A DNA stretch of 64,000 bases from Rhizobium sp. Root1220. Lineage in GTDB: Bacteria > Pseudomonadota > Alphaproteobacteria > Rhizobiales > Rhizobiaceae. This document shows positions 44,014-53,118 of this stretch, in pieces. The position numbers and the translations under genes were made by a program. The number at the start of each line of letters is the position of its first letter. Position 1 is the stretch's first letter. Location of the stretch: NCBI RefSeq assembly GCF_001426265.1, contig NZ_LMDG01000034.1, positions 234,888-298,887 of the forward strand, read 5' to 3'. The notes beneath the pieces are model-generated. The model was not told the DNA's origin and ran no database searches. It saw nothing but the letters and a program-made list of their open reading frames with translations.

Positions 44014-44031
44014 CCTCCCCGTGCGGGGAGG
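44014..44031. repeat. Short C/G hairpin, intergenic repeat copy
   Basis: CCTCCCC, loop GTGC, GGGGAGG between the isomerase and dehydrogenase genes. It matches the hairpin at 41635-41652 in core and loop and may shape mRNA stability within the operon. Confidence 0.55.
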
Positions 44032-44054
44032 AGTTGGGGAGCGGCATTTCTTGC

Positions 44055-45107
44055 TTAGAGCCCCAGCATGCGGCGGTTGGCCGCCTGGTCTGTGCCACTG
44101 CCGGCGAAGTCGTCGAACGCCTTCTCCGTGACGCGGATGATGTGCGCCTTGACGAACTCGGCACCTTCGCGCGCGCCGTCTTCCGGATGCTTCAGCGCGC
44201 ATTCCCACTCGACCACGGCCCAGCCGTCGAAATTGTTGGCGGTCATCTTCGAGAACACCGCGCCGAAGTCGACCTGGCCATCGCCAAGCGACCGGAACCG
44301 ACCGGCCCGATCGACCCAACCCTGGTAGCCGCCATAGACGCCCTGACGTCCGGTCGGGTTGAACTCGGCATCCTTGACGTGGAACATCTTGATCCGGTCT
44401 TTGTAGATGTCGATGTTGTCGAGATAATCGAGGCACTGCAGAACGTAGTGCGACGGATCGTAGAGCATGTTGGCGCGCGGATGGTTGCCGACGCGCTCGA
44501 GGAACATCTCGAAGGTGATGCCGTCATGCAGGTCTTCGCCCGGGTGGATTTCGTAGCAGACGTCGACGCCATTTGCGTCGGCATGGTCGAGGATGGGCTT
44601 CCAGCGACGGGCCAGTTCGTCGAACGCGGCCTCGACCAGACCAGCCGGGCGCTGCGGCCACGGATAGACAAACGGCCAGGCGAGAGCACCGGAGAACGTT
44701 GCATGGGCCTTGATGCCGAGATGCTTCGACGCCGTCAGCGCCATCTTCACCTGCTCGACCGCCCATTCCTGGCGAGCCTTCGGGTTGCCGCGCACCTCGG
44801 GTGCCGCAAAACCGTCAAATGCTTCATCATAAGCCGGGTGCACGGCCACCAGCTGTCCCTGCAGATGGGTGGAAAGCTCGGTCACCTCGACGCCGTTCTG
44901 GCGCGCCACGCCAGCAAATTCGTCGCAGTAGTCCTTCGACGAAGCCGCCTTCTTGAGATCGATGAGCTGGCCGGCCCAGGTCGGAACCTGCACGCCCTTG
45001 TAGCCGATGTCGGCTGCCCATTTGGTGATCGAATCCCAAGAGTTGAAAGGCGCCGTGTCGCCAGCGAACTGCCCGAGGAACAAGCCTGGGCCCTTGATCG
45101 TTTTCAT
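44055..45107 (-). CDS. Sugar phosphate isomerase/epimerase (TIM barrel, IolE/xylose isomerase-like)
   Basis: A 350-residue TIM-barrel protein of the AP-endonuclease-2/xylose-isomerase-like superfamily. Metal-ligand residues appear in VDVCYEIHPGEDLHDG (Glu), LYDPSHYVLQ (Asp, His), HVKDAEFN (His, Asp) and VVEWECAL (Glu), so the active site is complete. The substrate is probably a sugar, cyclitol or keto derivative shared with the Gfo/Idh/MocA partner. GGGAGGA precedes the ATG. A LacI-type operator lies 24 nt upstream of the start. Confidence 0.88.
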   Translation of the reverse strand: MKTIKGPGLFLGQFAGDTAPFNSWDSITKWAADIGYKGVQVPTWAGQLIDLKKAASSKDYCDEFAGVARQNGVEVTELSTHLQGQLVAVHPAYDEAFDGFAAPEVRGNPKARQEWAVEQVKMALTASKHLGIKAHATFSGALAWPFVYPWPQRPAGLVEAAFDELARRWKPILDHADANGVDVCYEIHPGEDLHDGITFEMFLERVGNHPRANMLYDPSHYVLQCLDYLDNIDIYKDRIKMFHVKDAEFNPTGRQGVYGGYQGWVDRAGRFRSLGDGQVDFGAVFSKMTANNFDGWAVVEWECALKHPEDGAREGAEFVKAHIIRVTEKAFDDFAGSGTDQAANRRMLGL

Positions 45108-45130
45108 GTCAATTCCTCCCTGAATGATGA

Positions 45131-45146
45131 CCGTAAACGTTTATGG
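45131..45146. promoter_or_regulatory. LacI-type operator upstream of the isomerase-dehydrogenase operon
   Basis: CCGTAAACGTTTATGG has a perfect TAAACGTTTA core centred on CG, with one mismatched pair outside. It lies 24-39 nt before the start codon, a position suited to repression. Its core is close to the tandem operators at 50894-50930. Confidence 0.65.
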
Positions 45147-45411
45147 AAGTGTTCTAGCACGCAAATTTCTATCGGCAAGCCGATCCAAGAACATATTTCG
45201 CATTTGCCAATAGGTCAGAAATCGAAACGCTACCGACTTAATCATGGCATGCCCTCAGCTGCAAGATGTACGTACCGCAATTGTACAGGACCGATCGCCC
45301 TGCTGCCTGTCGCAAGCTGCCGCCGACAGCAGGCTTCCGACCGTGCCCGAACCCGTTTCGATGGACTTCCCACCATCCCGTGTTACTCTCTTTTACCACG
45401 GAGGTTGGCGC

Positions 45412-47184
45412 ATGACGCGGCGACTGGCAGCAATACTGGATGCGGATGTCGTCGGCTTCTCCCGGCTGATGGGTCTCGACGAAGCAGGAACCTTCGCGAC
45501 GTTGAAGGCGCATAACGCCGAAATCATCGTGCCCGCCATAACGCAGCATCACGGGCGGGTCGTCAAATTTCTGGGCGACGAGACCTTGGCGGAATTTGGG
45601 AGCGTCGTCGATGCGTTGAGCTGCGGCATCGAAATCCAGAATGCCCTCGTCCTTCGCAACGCCAGCGCTCCTCCGGAGCATCGCATGATCTGGCGCATCG
45701 GTATCCACATCGACGACATCCTGGCGGAGGACAATGACATCTTCGGCGATGGCGTGAACATCGCCGCGCGCTTGCAAGCGCTCGCGCCGCCCGGCGGTAT
45801 CTGCGTCTCGCAGCAGGTTTGCGACCAGATCGGCACGAAGCTGGAATTCCATGCCACGGACTTCGGCAATCGCAGGCTCAAGAACATCGATCATCCGGTG
45901 CGGATTTGGCATTGGCTCCCCGCAGGGCAAGAGGAGATCGCCCCGGAGGCGCCATCCATCGCCTCGGTGCCGATGCAGAAGCGCCCTTCGATCGCGGTCC
46001 TGCCGTTCGCCAACATGTCGAGCGTGGAGGGGCAGGAGCACTTTTCGGACGGTTTTACCGACGAACTCATCGCAACCCTGGCGCGCTGCCGCTGGTTGCT
46101 CGTTGCCGCCCGCAACTCGTCCTTCAGCTTCAAGGGCCGCGCCATCGATGCACGCAGGGTCGCCGAGGACCTCAGTGTGAAATATGTGCTGGAGGGCAGC
46201 GTCAGGCGATCGGACACCAAGATTCGTATCACGGCGCAACTGTTGAACGGCAGCGATGGCACGCTGCTGTGGGCGGAGCGCTACGACCGCACGCTGGCCG
46301 ACATCTTCGAGGTCCAGGACGAGATCGCTTCCGAGATCACCGGGACGATCGAGCCCGAACTCGGTGCGATCGAATTCGCGGCGCTGCGGGGGAGCCCGCC
46401 ACACGACATGACCGCATGGGAGATCTACCTCAAAGGCCTCTGGCACCTCTACCTTTTCACCCGCGACAATCTTGAAACCGCAAAGGACCTTTTCGAGCAG
46501 GCGATCGAAATTGACCCCACCTTTGCCCAGGCTCAGGCGCGATTGGCCTATGTGCACATTCAACTTGGCTGGTACGGCCCGCTGGAGGAACGGGAAGAGC
46601 GCATATGCAATGCGATAGACCTGGCGGAACGGGCGATCGTGCTGGACCAAAAGGAACCGGCAGCGCATCTGGCGCTTGGCAGGGGACTTGCACTTGACGG
46701 AGCGACGCAGGCCGGAATTGCCCATCTGCGCAATGCCGTCAAATTGGACTCCAGCTTCGCACAGGCGCATTTCGCGCTCGGTCAGGCTCTCTGCTACGCT
46801 GATCGGCCGGAGGAAGGAATACCGGAAATCCGGGAAGCGTTTCGGCTGAGCCCTCGCGATCCACATCTTTGGACATTCCATAACATGCTCGCTATCGCGC
46901 ACTATCAATTGAACAGCATGGATGAAGCGGCCGAGGCCGCATACACCTCGTTGCGCTCCCCAAACGTCACTTTCTGGCCGGCCATGGCGCTTGCGGCGGT
47001 ACTCGGCCGGCAGGAAAAAATCGCCGAGGCACGGGAGGCGGTCATGAAGCTTCATCGCTTCCGTCCCGGAATGACCCAAGCTGACGCGCGACGGGAATTC
47101 TATTTCGGTGAAAATGCCGTGATGGGCGAGGCCTTCATCGACCAGTTCATCGCCGACCTCGAAAGCGCCGGTTTGCCGGAATGA
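45412..47184 (+). CDS. Class III adenylate cyclase with TolB-like and TPR domains
   Basis: A 590-residue cytosolic protein. Residues 1-170 are the cyclase domain with ILDADVVGFSRLM (metal Asp), KFLGDETLAEF and DGVNIAARLQ, all intact. Residues 195-320 resemble the FlgO/TolB-like segment found after rhizobial cyclases (RPSIAVLPFANMS, LEGSVRRSDTKIRITAQL). Residues 350-580 hold TPR repeats (AKDLFEQAIEIDPTFAQAQA and later copies) for protein contact. Rhizobia carry many such cyclases. The ATG follows CGGAGG. Product is probably cAMP; the input signal is unknown. Confidence 0.88.
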   Translation: MTRRLAAILDADVVGFSRLMGLDEAGTFATLKAHNAEIIVPAITQHHGRVVKFLGDETLAEFGSVVDALSCGIEIQNALVLRNASAPPEHRMIWRIGIHIDDILAEDNDIFGDGVNIAARLQALAPPGGICVSQQVCDQIGTKLEFHATDFGNRRLKNIDHPVRIWHWLPAGQEEIAPEAPSIASVPMQKRPSIAVLPFANMSSVEGQEHFSDGFTDELIATLARCRWLLVAARNSSFSFKGRAIDARRVAEDLSVKYVLEGSVRRSDTKIRITAQLLNGSDGTLLWAERYDRTLADIFEVQDEIASEITGTIEPELGAIEFAALRGSPPHDMTAWEIYLKGLWHLYLFTRDNLETAKDLFEQAIEIDPTFAQAQARLAYVHIQLGWYGPLEEREERICNAIDLAERAIVLDQKEPAAHLALGRGLALDGATQAGIAHLRNAVKLDSSFAQAHFALGQALCYADRPEEGIPEIREAFRLSPRDPHLWTFHNMLAIAHYQLNSMDEAAEAAYTSLRSPNVTFWPAMALAAVLGRQEKIAEAREAVMKLHRFRPGMTQADARREFYFGENAVMGEAFIDQFIADLESAGLPE

Positions 47185-47191
47185 CCGGCAG

Positions 47192-47220
47192 AAAAAGCGC
47201 CCGTCCGAATAGACGGGCGC
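47192..47220 (-). terminator. Rho-independent terminator of the sugar ABC operon
   Basis: GCGCCCGTC, loop CGAATA, GACGGGCGC: perfect 9-bp stem followed by TTTTT on the minus strand, 16 nt past the binding-protein stop. Confidence 0.88.
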
Positions 47221-47236
47221 CATTGGATCGTGAGGA

Positions 47237-48184
47237 TCAGAACGGCGAGTCCGGGAAGTAGAAGTCCTTCGCGTTATCCTTTGTCACCAGCGTAGCGTCG
47301 AGGATATAGGTGCCGCGAACCGGAACCTGATCGTAAAGCGAAGCGGCCGTCAGTTCCATTGCCGTGCCAACCATTGCCGGCGGATAGAGAACGTCGACCG
47401 GGATCAGCTTGTCGCCGTCCATGACCTTCTTGACCATGTCCTTCGAGCCGGCGCCGGCCACGACGTACTGGATATCGGTGCGCTTGGCCTGTTCGATCGC
47501 CTGCAACACGCCGACGGCCATGTCGTCGTCCTGGCACCATACCACGTCGATCTTCGGGTACTTGGTCAGGTAGTCCTGCATTACCTTGAAGGCATCGTCG
47601 CGGTTCCAGTTCCCGAACTGTCGGTCGAGAACCTTGACGTTGGAGCCGGCGATACCCTTGTCGAAGCCGTCCTGGCGCTGCTGATCGATCGGAATCGGCA
47701 GACCGCGGATAACGACGACCTGTGCGTCTGGCGTCGTGTCCTTGATGTATTTGCCGGCAACTTCGCCGAGCGCAGGATTGTTGCCGGCGATGTAGATGTC
47801 GCGGACGGAATCGTCGTTGGTGCTCGGTGCGCGGTCGACCAGCGCGACAAAGGTGCCCTTGTCCTTGACTTCCTTGATGGCGTTGACCAGCGGATCCGGA
47901 TCCGACGGCAGGATGACGAGGGCGTCGATGCCCTGTGTCGCAAGATCCTGTACCGCATTCGCCTGGCTTGCCGCATCCGGCGAAGTCTTGACGATAACGG
48001 TCAGGTCAGGGTGCTCGGCCATCAGCAGCTTGGCAACGCGCTCGGCATGGAACACCACGCCGGAGGTCCAGCCGTGGTCGGCGGCCGGAATGGAAACGCC
48101 GATCGTCTTCTTGTCCTGCGCATGGGCGACGCCGGCGAGCAAGGCCGCCGTCACGATCGCTAAGCTGAACATTGTCTTACGCAT
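47237..48184 (-). CDS. Sugar ABC transporter substrate-binding protein
   Basis: A 315-residue periplasmic binding protein of the ribose/xylose type (Peripla_BP_4). A Sec signal peptide ends near AGVAHAQ (residue 22); KKTIGVSIPAADHGWTSGVVFHAE opens the mature domain and GAGSKDMVKKVMDG lies near 238. It captures a monosaccharide or polyol for the permease and ATPase encoded just upstream. GGGAGGAG precedes the ATG. It is the last gene of the importer operon and is followed by a strong terminator. The exact sugar cannot be read from sequence. Confidence 0.92.
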   Translation of the reverse strand: MRKTMFSLAIVTAALLAGVAHAQDKKTIGVSIPAADHGWTSGVVFHAERVAKLLMAEHPDLTVIVKTSPDAASQANAVQDLATQGIDALVILPSDPDPLVNAIKEVKDKGTFVALVDRAPSTNDDSVRDIYIAGNNPALGEVAGKYIKDTTPDAQVVVIRGLPIPIDQQRQDGFDKGIAGSNVKVLDRQFGNWNRDDAFKVMQDYLTKYPKIDVVWCQDDDMAVGVLQAIEQAKRTDIQYVVAGAGSKDMVKKVMDGDKLIPVDVLYPPAMVGTAMELTAASLYDQVPVRGTYILDATLVTKDNAKDFYFPDSPF

Positions 48185-48257
48185 GTTATTCTCCTCCCAG
48201 TGAACTTCAGGGCTTGCAAACCTTCCGATCGGGCGCCCCGTGGACCCAATCAATTCC

Positions 48258-49259
48258 TTACCTGCGCGCCAGCGACCGCTGGACGAGCATGGCGATGATG
48301 ATGATGGAGCCCTGGATGGCGCCGATCAGATACTCGCTGATGAAATTCGACAACAGCATGATGTTGCCGACGAGTTCGAGAATGAAAGCGCCGCAGATCG
48401 TGCCCCAGACGCGGCCGGCACCACCCTTGAGCGCCGTGCCGCCGACAACGACCGCAGTGATCGCCTGCAGTTCCCACAGAATGCCGGTGGTCGCAGAGGT
48501 CGAGCCGAGGCGCGGCACATAGAGTAGCACGGCGATGGCGACGCAAAGCCCCTGGATGACGAAGGCGATGGTACGCACGCGGTTGACCGCGATCCCGGAG
48601 TAACGGGCAACATCGCTGTTCGAGCCCACGGCAACGACATGGCGACCGTAGCGGGTGCGATAGAGAATGAACGCGGCAACGGCGGTGACGGCCAGGATCA
48701 CGACGATCGGCACCGGCACGCCGGCGATAGAGCCGAAATAGACCGGACGATAGAGCGACTGCTGCTCGGCGGAACGCAGTGTGATCGCCCCGCCCTGCGA
48801 CAGCCATGTCGTCAGGCCGCGATAGATGCCCATCGTACCGAGCGTCGCGATAAACGGCTCGATCTTGCCCAACGTCGTGATCAGGCCGTTCGCGAGGCCG
48901 CAAAGCGCGCCGGCAACGATCGTGAAGACCACGGCCACGGCCAGCATCAGAGCCGGATTGGCGATTACTCCTGAATTCATCAGCAGAATCATCAGGCTTG
49001 CGACGAACGCCACCATCGAACCGACCGAAAGATCAAGGTCGCCGGACGAGATCACAAACGTCGCGCCGACGGCGATAATGGCGATGAAGGCGCTGCGGGT
49101 GGCGACGTTTGCAAGGTTGGTGATGCCGATGAAATTTGGATTCACCAGTGCGCCGACCACCAGCAGCAGCGCGAGAGCGGCGAAGGGCGCAACAGCCCGC
49201 AGGTCGATATCCCGCCAGGAGCGCCGTCTGATTTCCCTGGTCTCCTCGTTCACACTCAT
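48258..49259 (-). CDS. Sugar ABC transporter permease (RbsC type)
   Basis: A 333-residue permease with about nine to ten helices. SSGDLDLSVGSMVAFVA (near 70-86) and the cytoplasmic coupling segment VAVGSNSDVARYSGIAVNRVR (near 210-230) are classic for RbsC/XylH-type permeases. It works with the double ATPase encoded upstream. The ATG is used; a TTG two codons earlier is at better spacing from GGGAGG and may be the true start. The gene is 73 nt after the ATPase gene on the same strand. Confidence 0.9.
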   Translation of the reverse strand: MSVNEETREIRRRSWRDIDLRAVAPFAALALLLVVGALVNPNFIGITNLANVATRSAFIAIIAVGATFVISSGDLDLSVGSMVAFVASLMILLMNSGVIANPALMLAVAVVFTIVAGALCGLANGLITTLGKIEPFIATLGTMGIYRGLTTWLSQGGAITLRSAEQQSLYRPVYFGSIAGVPVPIVVILAVTAVAAFILYRTRYGRHVVAVGSNSDVARYSGIAVNRVRTIAFVIQGLCVAIAVLLYVPRLGSTSATTGILWELQAITAVVVGGTALKGGAGRVWGTICGAFILELVGNIMLLSNFISEYLIGAIQGSIIIIAMLVQRSLARR

Positions 49260-49332
49260 CTCCAAACCAACCTCCCGTCCCTGCTGGGCATTCTGTCTGT
49301 CGTGCCGCCTGAAGCGGCCGCTTGTCGCCGCC

Positions 49333-50856
49333 TCAGGCGGCTTTCTTCTTCAGGCCGGCCGCATAGCGCATGATCTCCTGTTCGGAGATCTCGTCGCCCT
49401 CGAGCACGCCGACGATCCGCCCCTCGCGCATCACCGCCACCCGCGTACACAGGCCTATGACCTCCGGCATTTCGGATGAAACGACGACGATCGCCCGGCC
49501 GTCGCGGGCCAGCGCCGAGATGAAATGATAGATCTGCTGCTTGGTGCCGACGTCGATGCCACGCGTCGGCTCGTCAATGATGATGATCTCCGGCTCGGTC
49601 TCCATGACCTTGGCGAGAAGCAGCTTCTGCTGGTTTCCGCCCGACATTCGGCCGGCGACGATATTGCTGTCGCGAACGCGGATATCGAAGCGCCGCCGCG
49701 CCTTTGCGAGCGCCGCCGCCTCGCTGCCGGGGCTGAGATAGCCGTGCCGCGAATGTTGCTCGAGCGACTGCAGTGTCAGGTTCGCCACCATATTCGATCC
49801 AAGCAGCAGGCCCTTCGACTTGCGGTCCTTGGTCATATAGGCGAGCCCGCAGCGGTTTGCCGCATGCACGTCGCCGGACGCGACGGCCTCTCCCTTGATG
49901 ACCACTTCACCCGATGCGCGCGTCCGCAGACCGGCAATCGCTTCCATCAATTCGGTACGACCGGATCCGATCATGCCAGAGAAGCCGATGATCTCGCCCT
50001 TGCGGACCTCGAAGCTAGCATCCTGGACATAGCCCGTCGAAACGGAATCGACGCGCAATACGACTTCCTCGTCGACATCGGGCTCGACCTTGGTCGGATA
50101 AAGACTGGAGAGCTCACGCCCGACCATCAACTGGGCAATCGATTCACCGTCGAGGATCGATGTCGGCGAGGTCTTCACCCACTGCCCATCCCGAAGCACC
50201 GTCACGCGATCGGTGAGTTCCATGACTTCGTCGAGCTTGTGCGAGACAAAGACGAAACTCGTGCCTTTGTCCCGCAGTTTGCGGACCTGCTTGAACAGAA
50301 AATTGGTTTCCTCGCGCGACAGCACCGCCGTGGGCTCATCCATGAAAACCACCCGCGCGTCGCGGCTGATCGCCTTGGCGATCTCGACCATCTGCTTGTC
50401 TGCGATGGAGAGCGTGCTGATCAGAGCATTTTCATCGACATGCGAACCGAGCAGGTCGAGCGCCTTGCGCGCCTCGCCGCGCATGTACTTGCGGTCAAGG
50501 ACGCCGAAACGCGTGACCTCACGCCCGAGGAACAGGCTCTCGGTGACAGTCAGGTGTTCGGCAAGATTGAATTCCTGGTGGATGATGACGATGCCGAGCG
50601 CTTCCGCCGCACCATTCGCGGGGAGCGTCACAGGCTTGCCGTCGAGAAGGATTTCGCCCGATGTCGGCTGCTCGAAGCCGGACATGACCTTGACCAGTGT
50701 CGACTTGCCTGCACCGTTCTCGCCCATGAGAGCATGTATCTCACCGGCGCGAAGGTCGAAATTGACGCTGAAAAGCACCTGCACCCCATTGAAGGATTTG
50801 CAGATGCGCTTGGCCGACAATACCACCGGCGCTGCCTCGACAGGCTCCACAGTCAT
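49333..50856 (-). CDS. Sugar ABC transporter ATP-binding protein (RbsA type, two ATPase domains)
   Basis: A 507-residue cytosolic protein with two ABC domains in tandem. In the first, GENGAGKST is Walker A (about 43-51), LSIADKQMVEIAKA covers the signature region and VVFMDEPTA is Walker B. In the second, GMIGSGRTE is a degenerate Walker A, MSGGNQQKLLLAK the signature and IIIDEPTRGID Walker B. This arrangement is standard for ribose/xylose importers. Of three close ATGs, the one after GGAGGATGTC was used; one 12 nt earlier is equally plausible. It is the first gene of the importer operon and divergent from a LacI gene. Confidence 0.92.
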   Translation of the reverse strand: MTVEPVEAAPVVLSAKRICKSFNGVQVLFSVNFDLRAGEIHALMGENGAGKSTLVKVMSGFEQPTSGEILLDGKPVTLPANGAAEALGIVIIHQEFNLAEHLTVTESLFLGREVTRFGVLDRKYMRGEARKALDLLGSHVDENALISTLSIADKQMVEIAKAISRDARVVFMDEPTAVLSREETNFLFKQVRKLRDKGTSFVFVSHKLDEVMELTDRVTVLRDGQWVKTSPTSILDGESIAQLMVGRELSSLYPTKVEPDVDEEVVLRVDSVSTGYVQDASFEVRKGEIIGFSGMIGSGRTELMEAIAGLRTRASGEVVIKGEAVASGDVHAANRCGLAYMTKDRKSKGLLLGSNMVANLTLQSLEQHSRHGYLSPGSEAAALAKARRRFDIRVRDSNIVAGRMSGGNQQKLLLAKVMETEPEIIIIDEPTRGIDVGTKQQIYHFISALARDGRAIVVVSSEMPEVIGLCTRVAVMREGRIVGVLEGDEISEQEIMRYAAGLKKKAA

Positions 50857-50893
50857 GACATCCTCCATGCGGACTCCCATCCGCTTGGGTGGT

Positions 50894-50930
50894 ATGTAAA
50901 CCTTTACATACGGCATGTAAAGGTTTACAT
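50894..50930. promoter_or_regulatory. Two LacI-type operators in the divergent promoter
   Basis: ATGTAAACCTTTACAT (50894-50909) and its exact reverse complement (50915-50930) flank a 5-nt spacer. Each is itself a palindrome apart from the two central bases. They lie between the importer genes and the LacI gene and should be its main binding sites. Confidence 0.75.
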
Positions 50931-50999
50931 CGTGGCTTTACACAGATCTGCCTGGTTCCACCTTTGACGTGCCATTCAGTCTGTGTAGTGTCGCCGCGA

Positions 51000-52055
51000 A
51001 TGCAGCCCCAAGGCAAGAACGCAGTGTCGAATTCCTCGCCCGCTACCATCGAAGACGTTGCCCGGATCGCCGAGGTTTCCATCGCGACCGTATCGCGGGC
51101 GATCCATACGCCGGAGAAAGTCGCGAACTCCACGCGTCTCAAGGTGAATCAGGCAATCGCCATCACCGGCTATACGACCAACGCCATGGCCCGCAGCCTT
51201 CGGCTTGGCCGATCCAACATGATCCTGGTCGTGGCACCCGACATCGGCGACCCCAATTTCTCGAACATTCTCGTCGGCCTCGAAAACGAAGCCCGTTCCC
51301 ACGGCTACGGCATCCTCATCGGCCATACTCAAAATGATGCCCAGCGCGGTCTCGAATATCTCAAGTTTCTCAATTCCAACCAGGCCGCAGGACTGATCCT
51401 CTTCACCGGCATCCTACCCTTCGGCCACCAGACCATGACGGCCAGACTGCCGCCAAGCGTGGGCGTTTTCGAGCCGGTTTTCAATGGCGGCATTCCCTAC
51501 GTCGGCGTCGACGATACCGAGGGCGCGCGCAAGGTGGTCGACCTGCTGCTTGCTGAAGGCCACCGGAAGATTGCCTTCATCGGAGATTCCCGAACCCGCC
51601 TCGCCTATTCGAGACGTCGTCAGGGTTACGATGAAGGCCTTGATGCGGCCGGCGTTGCTCCGAGCCAGCGCATTGTCCTGGAGGGTGAAGGAACGCTGGA
51701 AAGCGGTCGCCATGCCGTCGAGCAGCTGTTCATGCGCGACACCCTGCCGACCGCCTTCATGTGCGTCAACGACCAGACAGCCATCGGCGTGATGATCGGC
51801 CTCGGCGCGAGAGGCTACGACATCCCGAAAGACTTCTCGGTGACCGGATTCGACGACGTGCCGCAAGCCGTGTTCATGTCGCCTCCGCTGACAACCATCC
51901 GTCAGCCGCGAACAGCGATCGGCAAACAGGCCATGTCTCTTCTGTTGGAGTTTCTGTCCGACGGCCAACCCACCGAGACCGAAATCCTGCTGCGCCCCGA
52001 CCTTGTGGTTCGCAATTCGGTATCCGCGCCTTCGCGCAAGTGGGACAAGCGTTGA
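51000..52055 (+). CDS. LacI family transcriptional regulator of the sugar ABC operon
   Basis: A 351-residue repressor. Helix-turn-helix ATIEDVARIAEVSIATVSRAIH lies at about 15-36 and the hinge ends NAMARSLRLGRS. The sensor domain follows, with VVAPDIGDPNFSNI and GVDDTEGARKVVDLLL. It is divergent from the importer operon, and twin palindromes in the shared promoter are its likely sites. The start is uncertain: the ATG used has no ribosome site, whereas a GTG 24 nt later has AAGG upstream. It may also control the isomerase operon at 45 kb, which has a related operator. Confidence 0.88.
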   Translation: MQPQGKNAVSNSSPATIEDVARIAEVSIATVSRAIHTPEKVANSTRLKVNQAIAITGYTTNAMARSLRLGRSNMILVVAPDIGDPNFSNILVGLENEARSHGYGILIGHTQNDAQRGLEYLKFLNSNQAAGLILFTGILPFGHQTMTARLPPSVGVFEPVFNGGIPYVGVDDTEGARKVVDLLLAEGHRKIAFIGDSRTRLAYSRRRQGYDEGLDAAGVAPSQRIVLEGEGTLESGRHAVEQLFMRDTLPTAFMCVNDQTAIGVMIGLGARGYDIPKDFSVTGFDDVPQAVFMSPPLTTIRQPRTAIGKQAMSLLLEFLSDGQPTETEILLRPDLVVRNSVSAPSRKWDKR

Positions 52056-52253
52056 TTTGAAAGCTGCAGTGCAGCCGTTCGTGGCCGGGCACCCGTTTGG
52101 CGCGATCGGCTTCGGACACTTTTCCACCACCGGATTTGGCGTGACGGCGCGTATCAGCCGGCATACTGCCCCGAACCTCCATCCGTACTGCCGGGTTTGA
52201 CATCCGGCATCGCTGCGGCGATCAATACGCGATACGGGGCTGGAGAATTTGCA

Positions 52254-52970
52254 ATGTGGGAATTTGCCTCCGATTGGTCCGGAGCGTTATTGATCGCTCC
52301 GCGGCTGCTGGCTGCTGCCTTTCTGGGCGCGCTGGTCGGCATCGAACGCCAGTGGCGACAAAGATATACTGGCTTGACCACCCACGCGCTTGTCTCGCTT
52401 GGAGCAGCCATCTACACGTCACTCCCCGCACTTCTGCACGACATTCCCGATGTCAGGATGGGTGGCCAGGTCGTCACCGGTATCGGTTTCCTCGGCGCTG
52501 GCCTGATCATGCGCGACGGAACGAATGTGCGCGGCCTCAGCACCGCCGCCACGGTCTGGGCAACCGGTGCGATCGGCGTTCTTGCCGGTTACGCAATGCT
52601 GATCGAGGCCATCGAGGCGACGATCCTCATCATCGCGATAAATGTCGGACTTCCCCGACTAGGCATCTACATCAGCTCGCTGGCGCCAGCCCACGACGCC
52701 ATCGAGCGCTTTTATGTCATCGAATTGAAATGCGCCGCACACGATGAAGCAACGGTACGTACCCAGCTGCTGCAAGCGTTGAGCCCCAGCAAACTTCGTC
52801 TCCACTCCATGGAAAGCCACGCGGTCGACGATACCGGTTCGGCGGAGGTGAAGGCCGTCGTCTTCAGCACGCGTGAAGAAGACAAGCTGATAGAGCAGCT
52901 GATCGGCCAGCTGAGCCTTGCTCCCCATATCTTCTCCAGCAGCTGGACCTCTACCGCGCCGCCGGAATAG
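52254..52970 (+). CDS. MgtC/SapB family membrane protein
   Basis: A 238-residue protein. The N-terminal half has four to five helices with LLAAAFLGALVGIERQWR, TGIGFLGAGLIM and NVRGLSTAATVWATGAIGVLAG, the signature of MgtC/SapB. The C-terminal 80 residues form a soluble ACT-like domain. Members help cells withstand low magnesium, acid or host environments, partly by acting on F-type ATPase in some pathogens. GGAG lies 9 nt before the ATG; a longer in-frame start is unsupported. It follows the LacI gene by about 200 nt and is convergent with xylA. Confidence 0.87.
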   Translation: MWEFASDWSGALLIAPRLLAAAFLGALVGIERQWRQRYTGLTTHALVSLGAAIYTSLPALLHDIPDVRMGGQVVTGIGFLGAGLIMRDGTNVRGLSTAATVWATGAIGVLAGYAMLIEAIEATILIIAINVGLPRLGIYISSLAPAHDAIERFYVIELKCAAHDEATVRTQLLQALSPSKLRLHSMESHAVDDTGSAEVKAVVFSTREEDKLIEQLIGQLSLAPHIFSSSWTSTAPPE

Positions 52971-53037
52971 GCATCTTGTTCCGCCTGAAGGATATTGTCT
53001 CGCATCAGGGGCCGAAGCAGCTCCTTCCCCCGGCAGC

Positions 53038-53055
53038 CTGCAGGCGTTCCTGCAG
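53038..53055 (+). terminator. Possible terminator after mgtC
   Basis: CTGCAGG, loop CGTT, CCTGCAG, about 70 nt after the mgtC stop. A second weaker stem (AGCCGG/CCGGCT, 53069-53094) is followed by CTCTTTT on the plus strand. Either could end mgtC or the convergent xylA. Confidence 0.35.
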
Positions 53056-53118
53056 CCAGAATCCAAACAGCCGGAAAGCATCCGCTCCCCGGCTCTCTTT
53101 TGTTCAATCAGACAGGCA

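Noticed and set aside
45238..47223. Minus-strand open frame of 661 codons opposite the cyclase-TPR gene
   Set aside because: Covers the same bases as a protein with cyclase and TPR motifs; no start signal.
50894..50930. Attachment site or inverted-repeat end of a mobile element
   Set aside because: No transposase or integrase and no target duplication. The repeat is explained by LacI operators.
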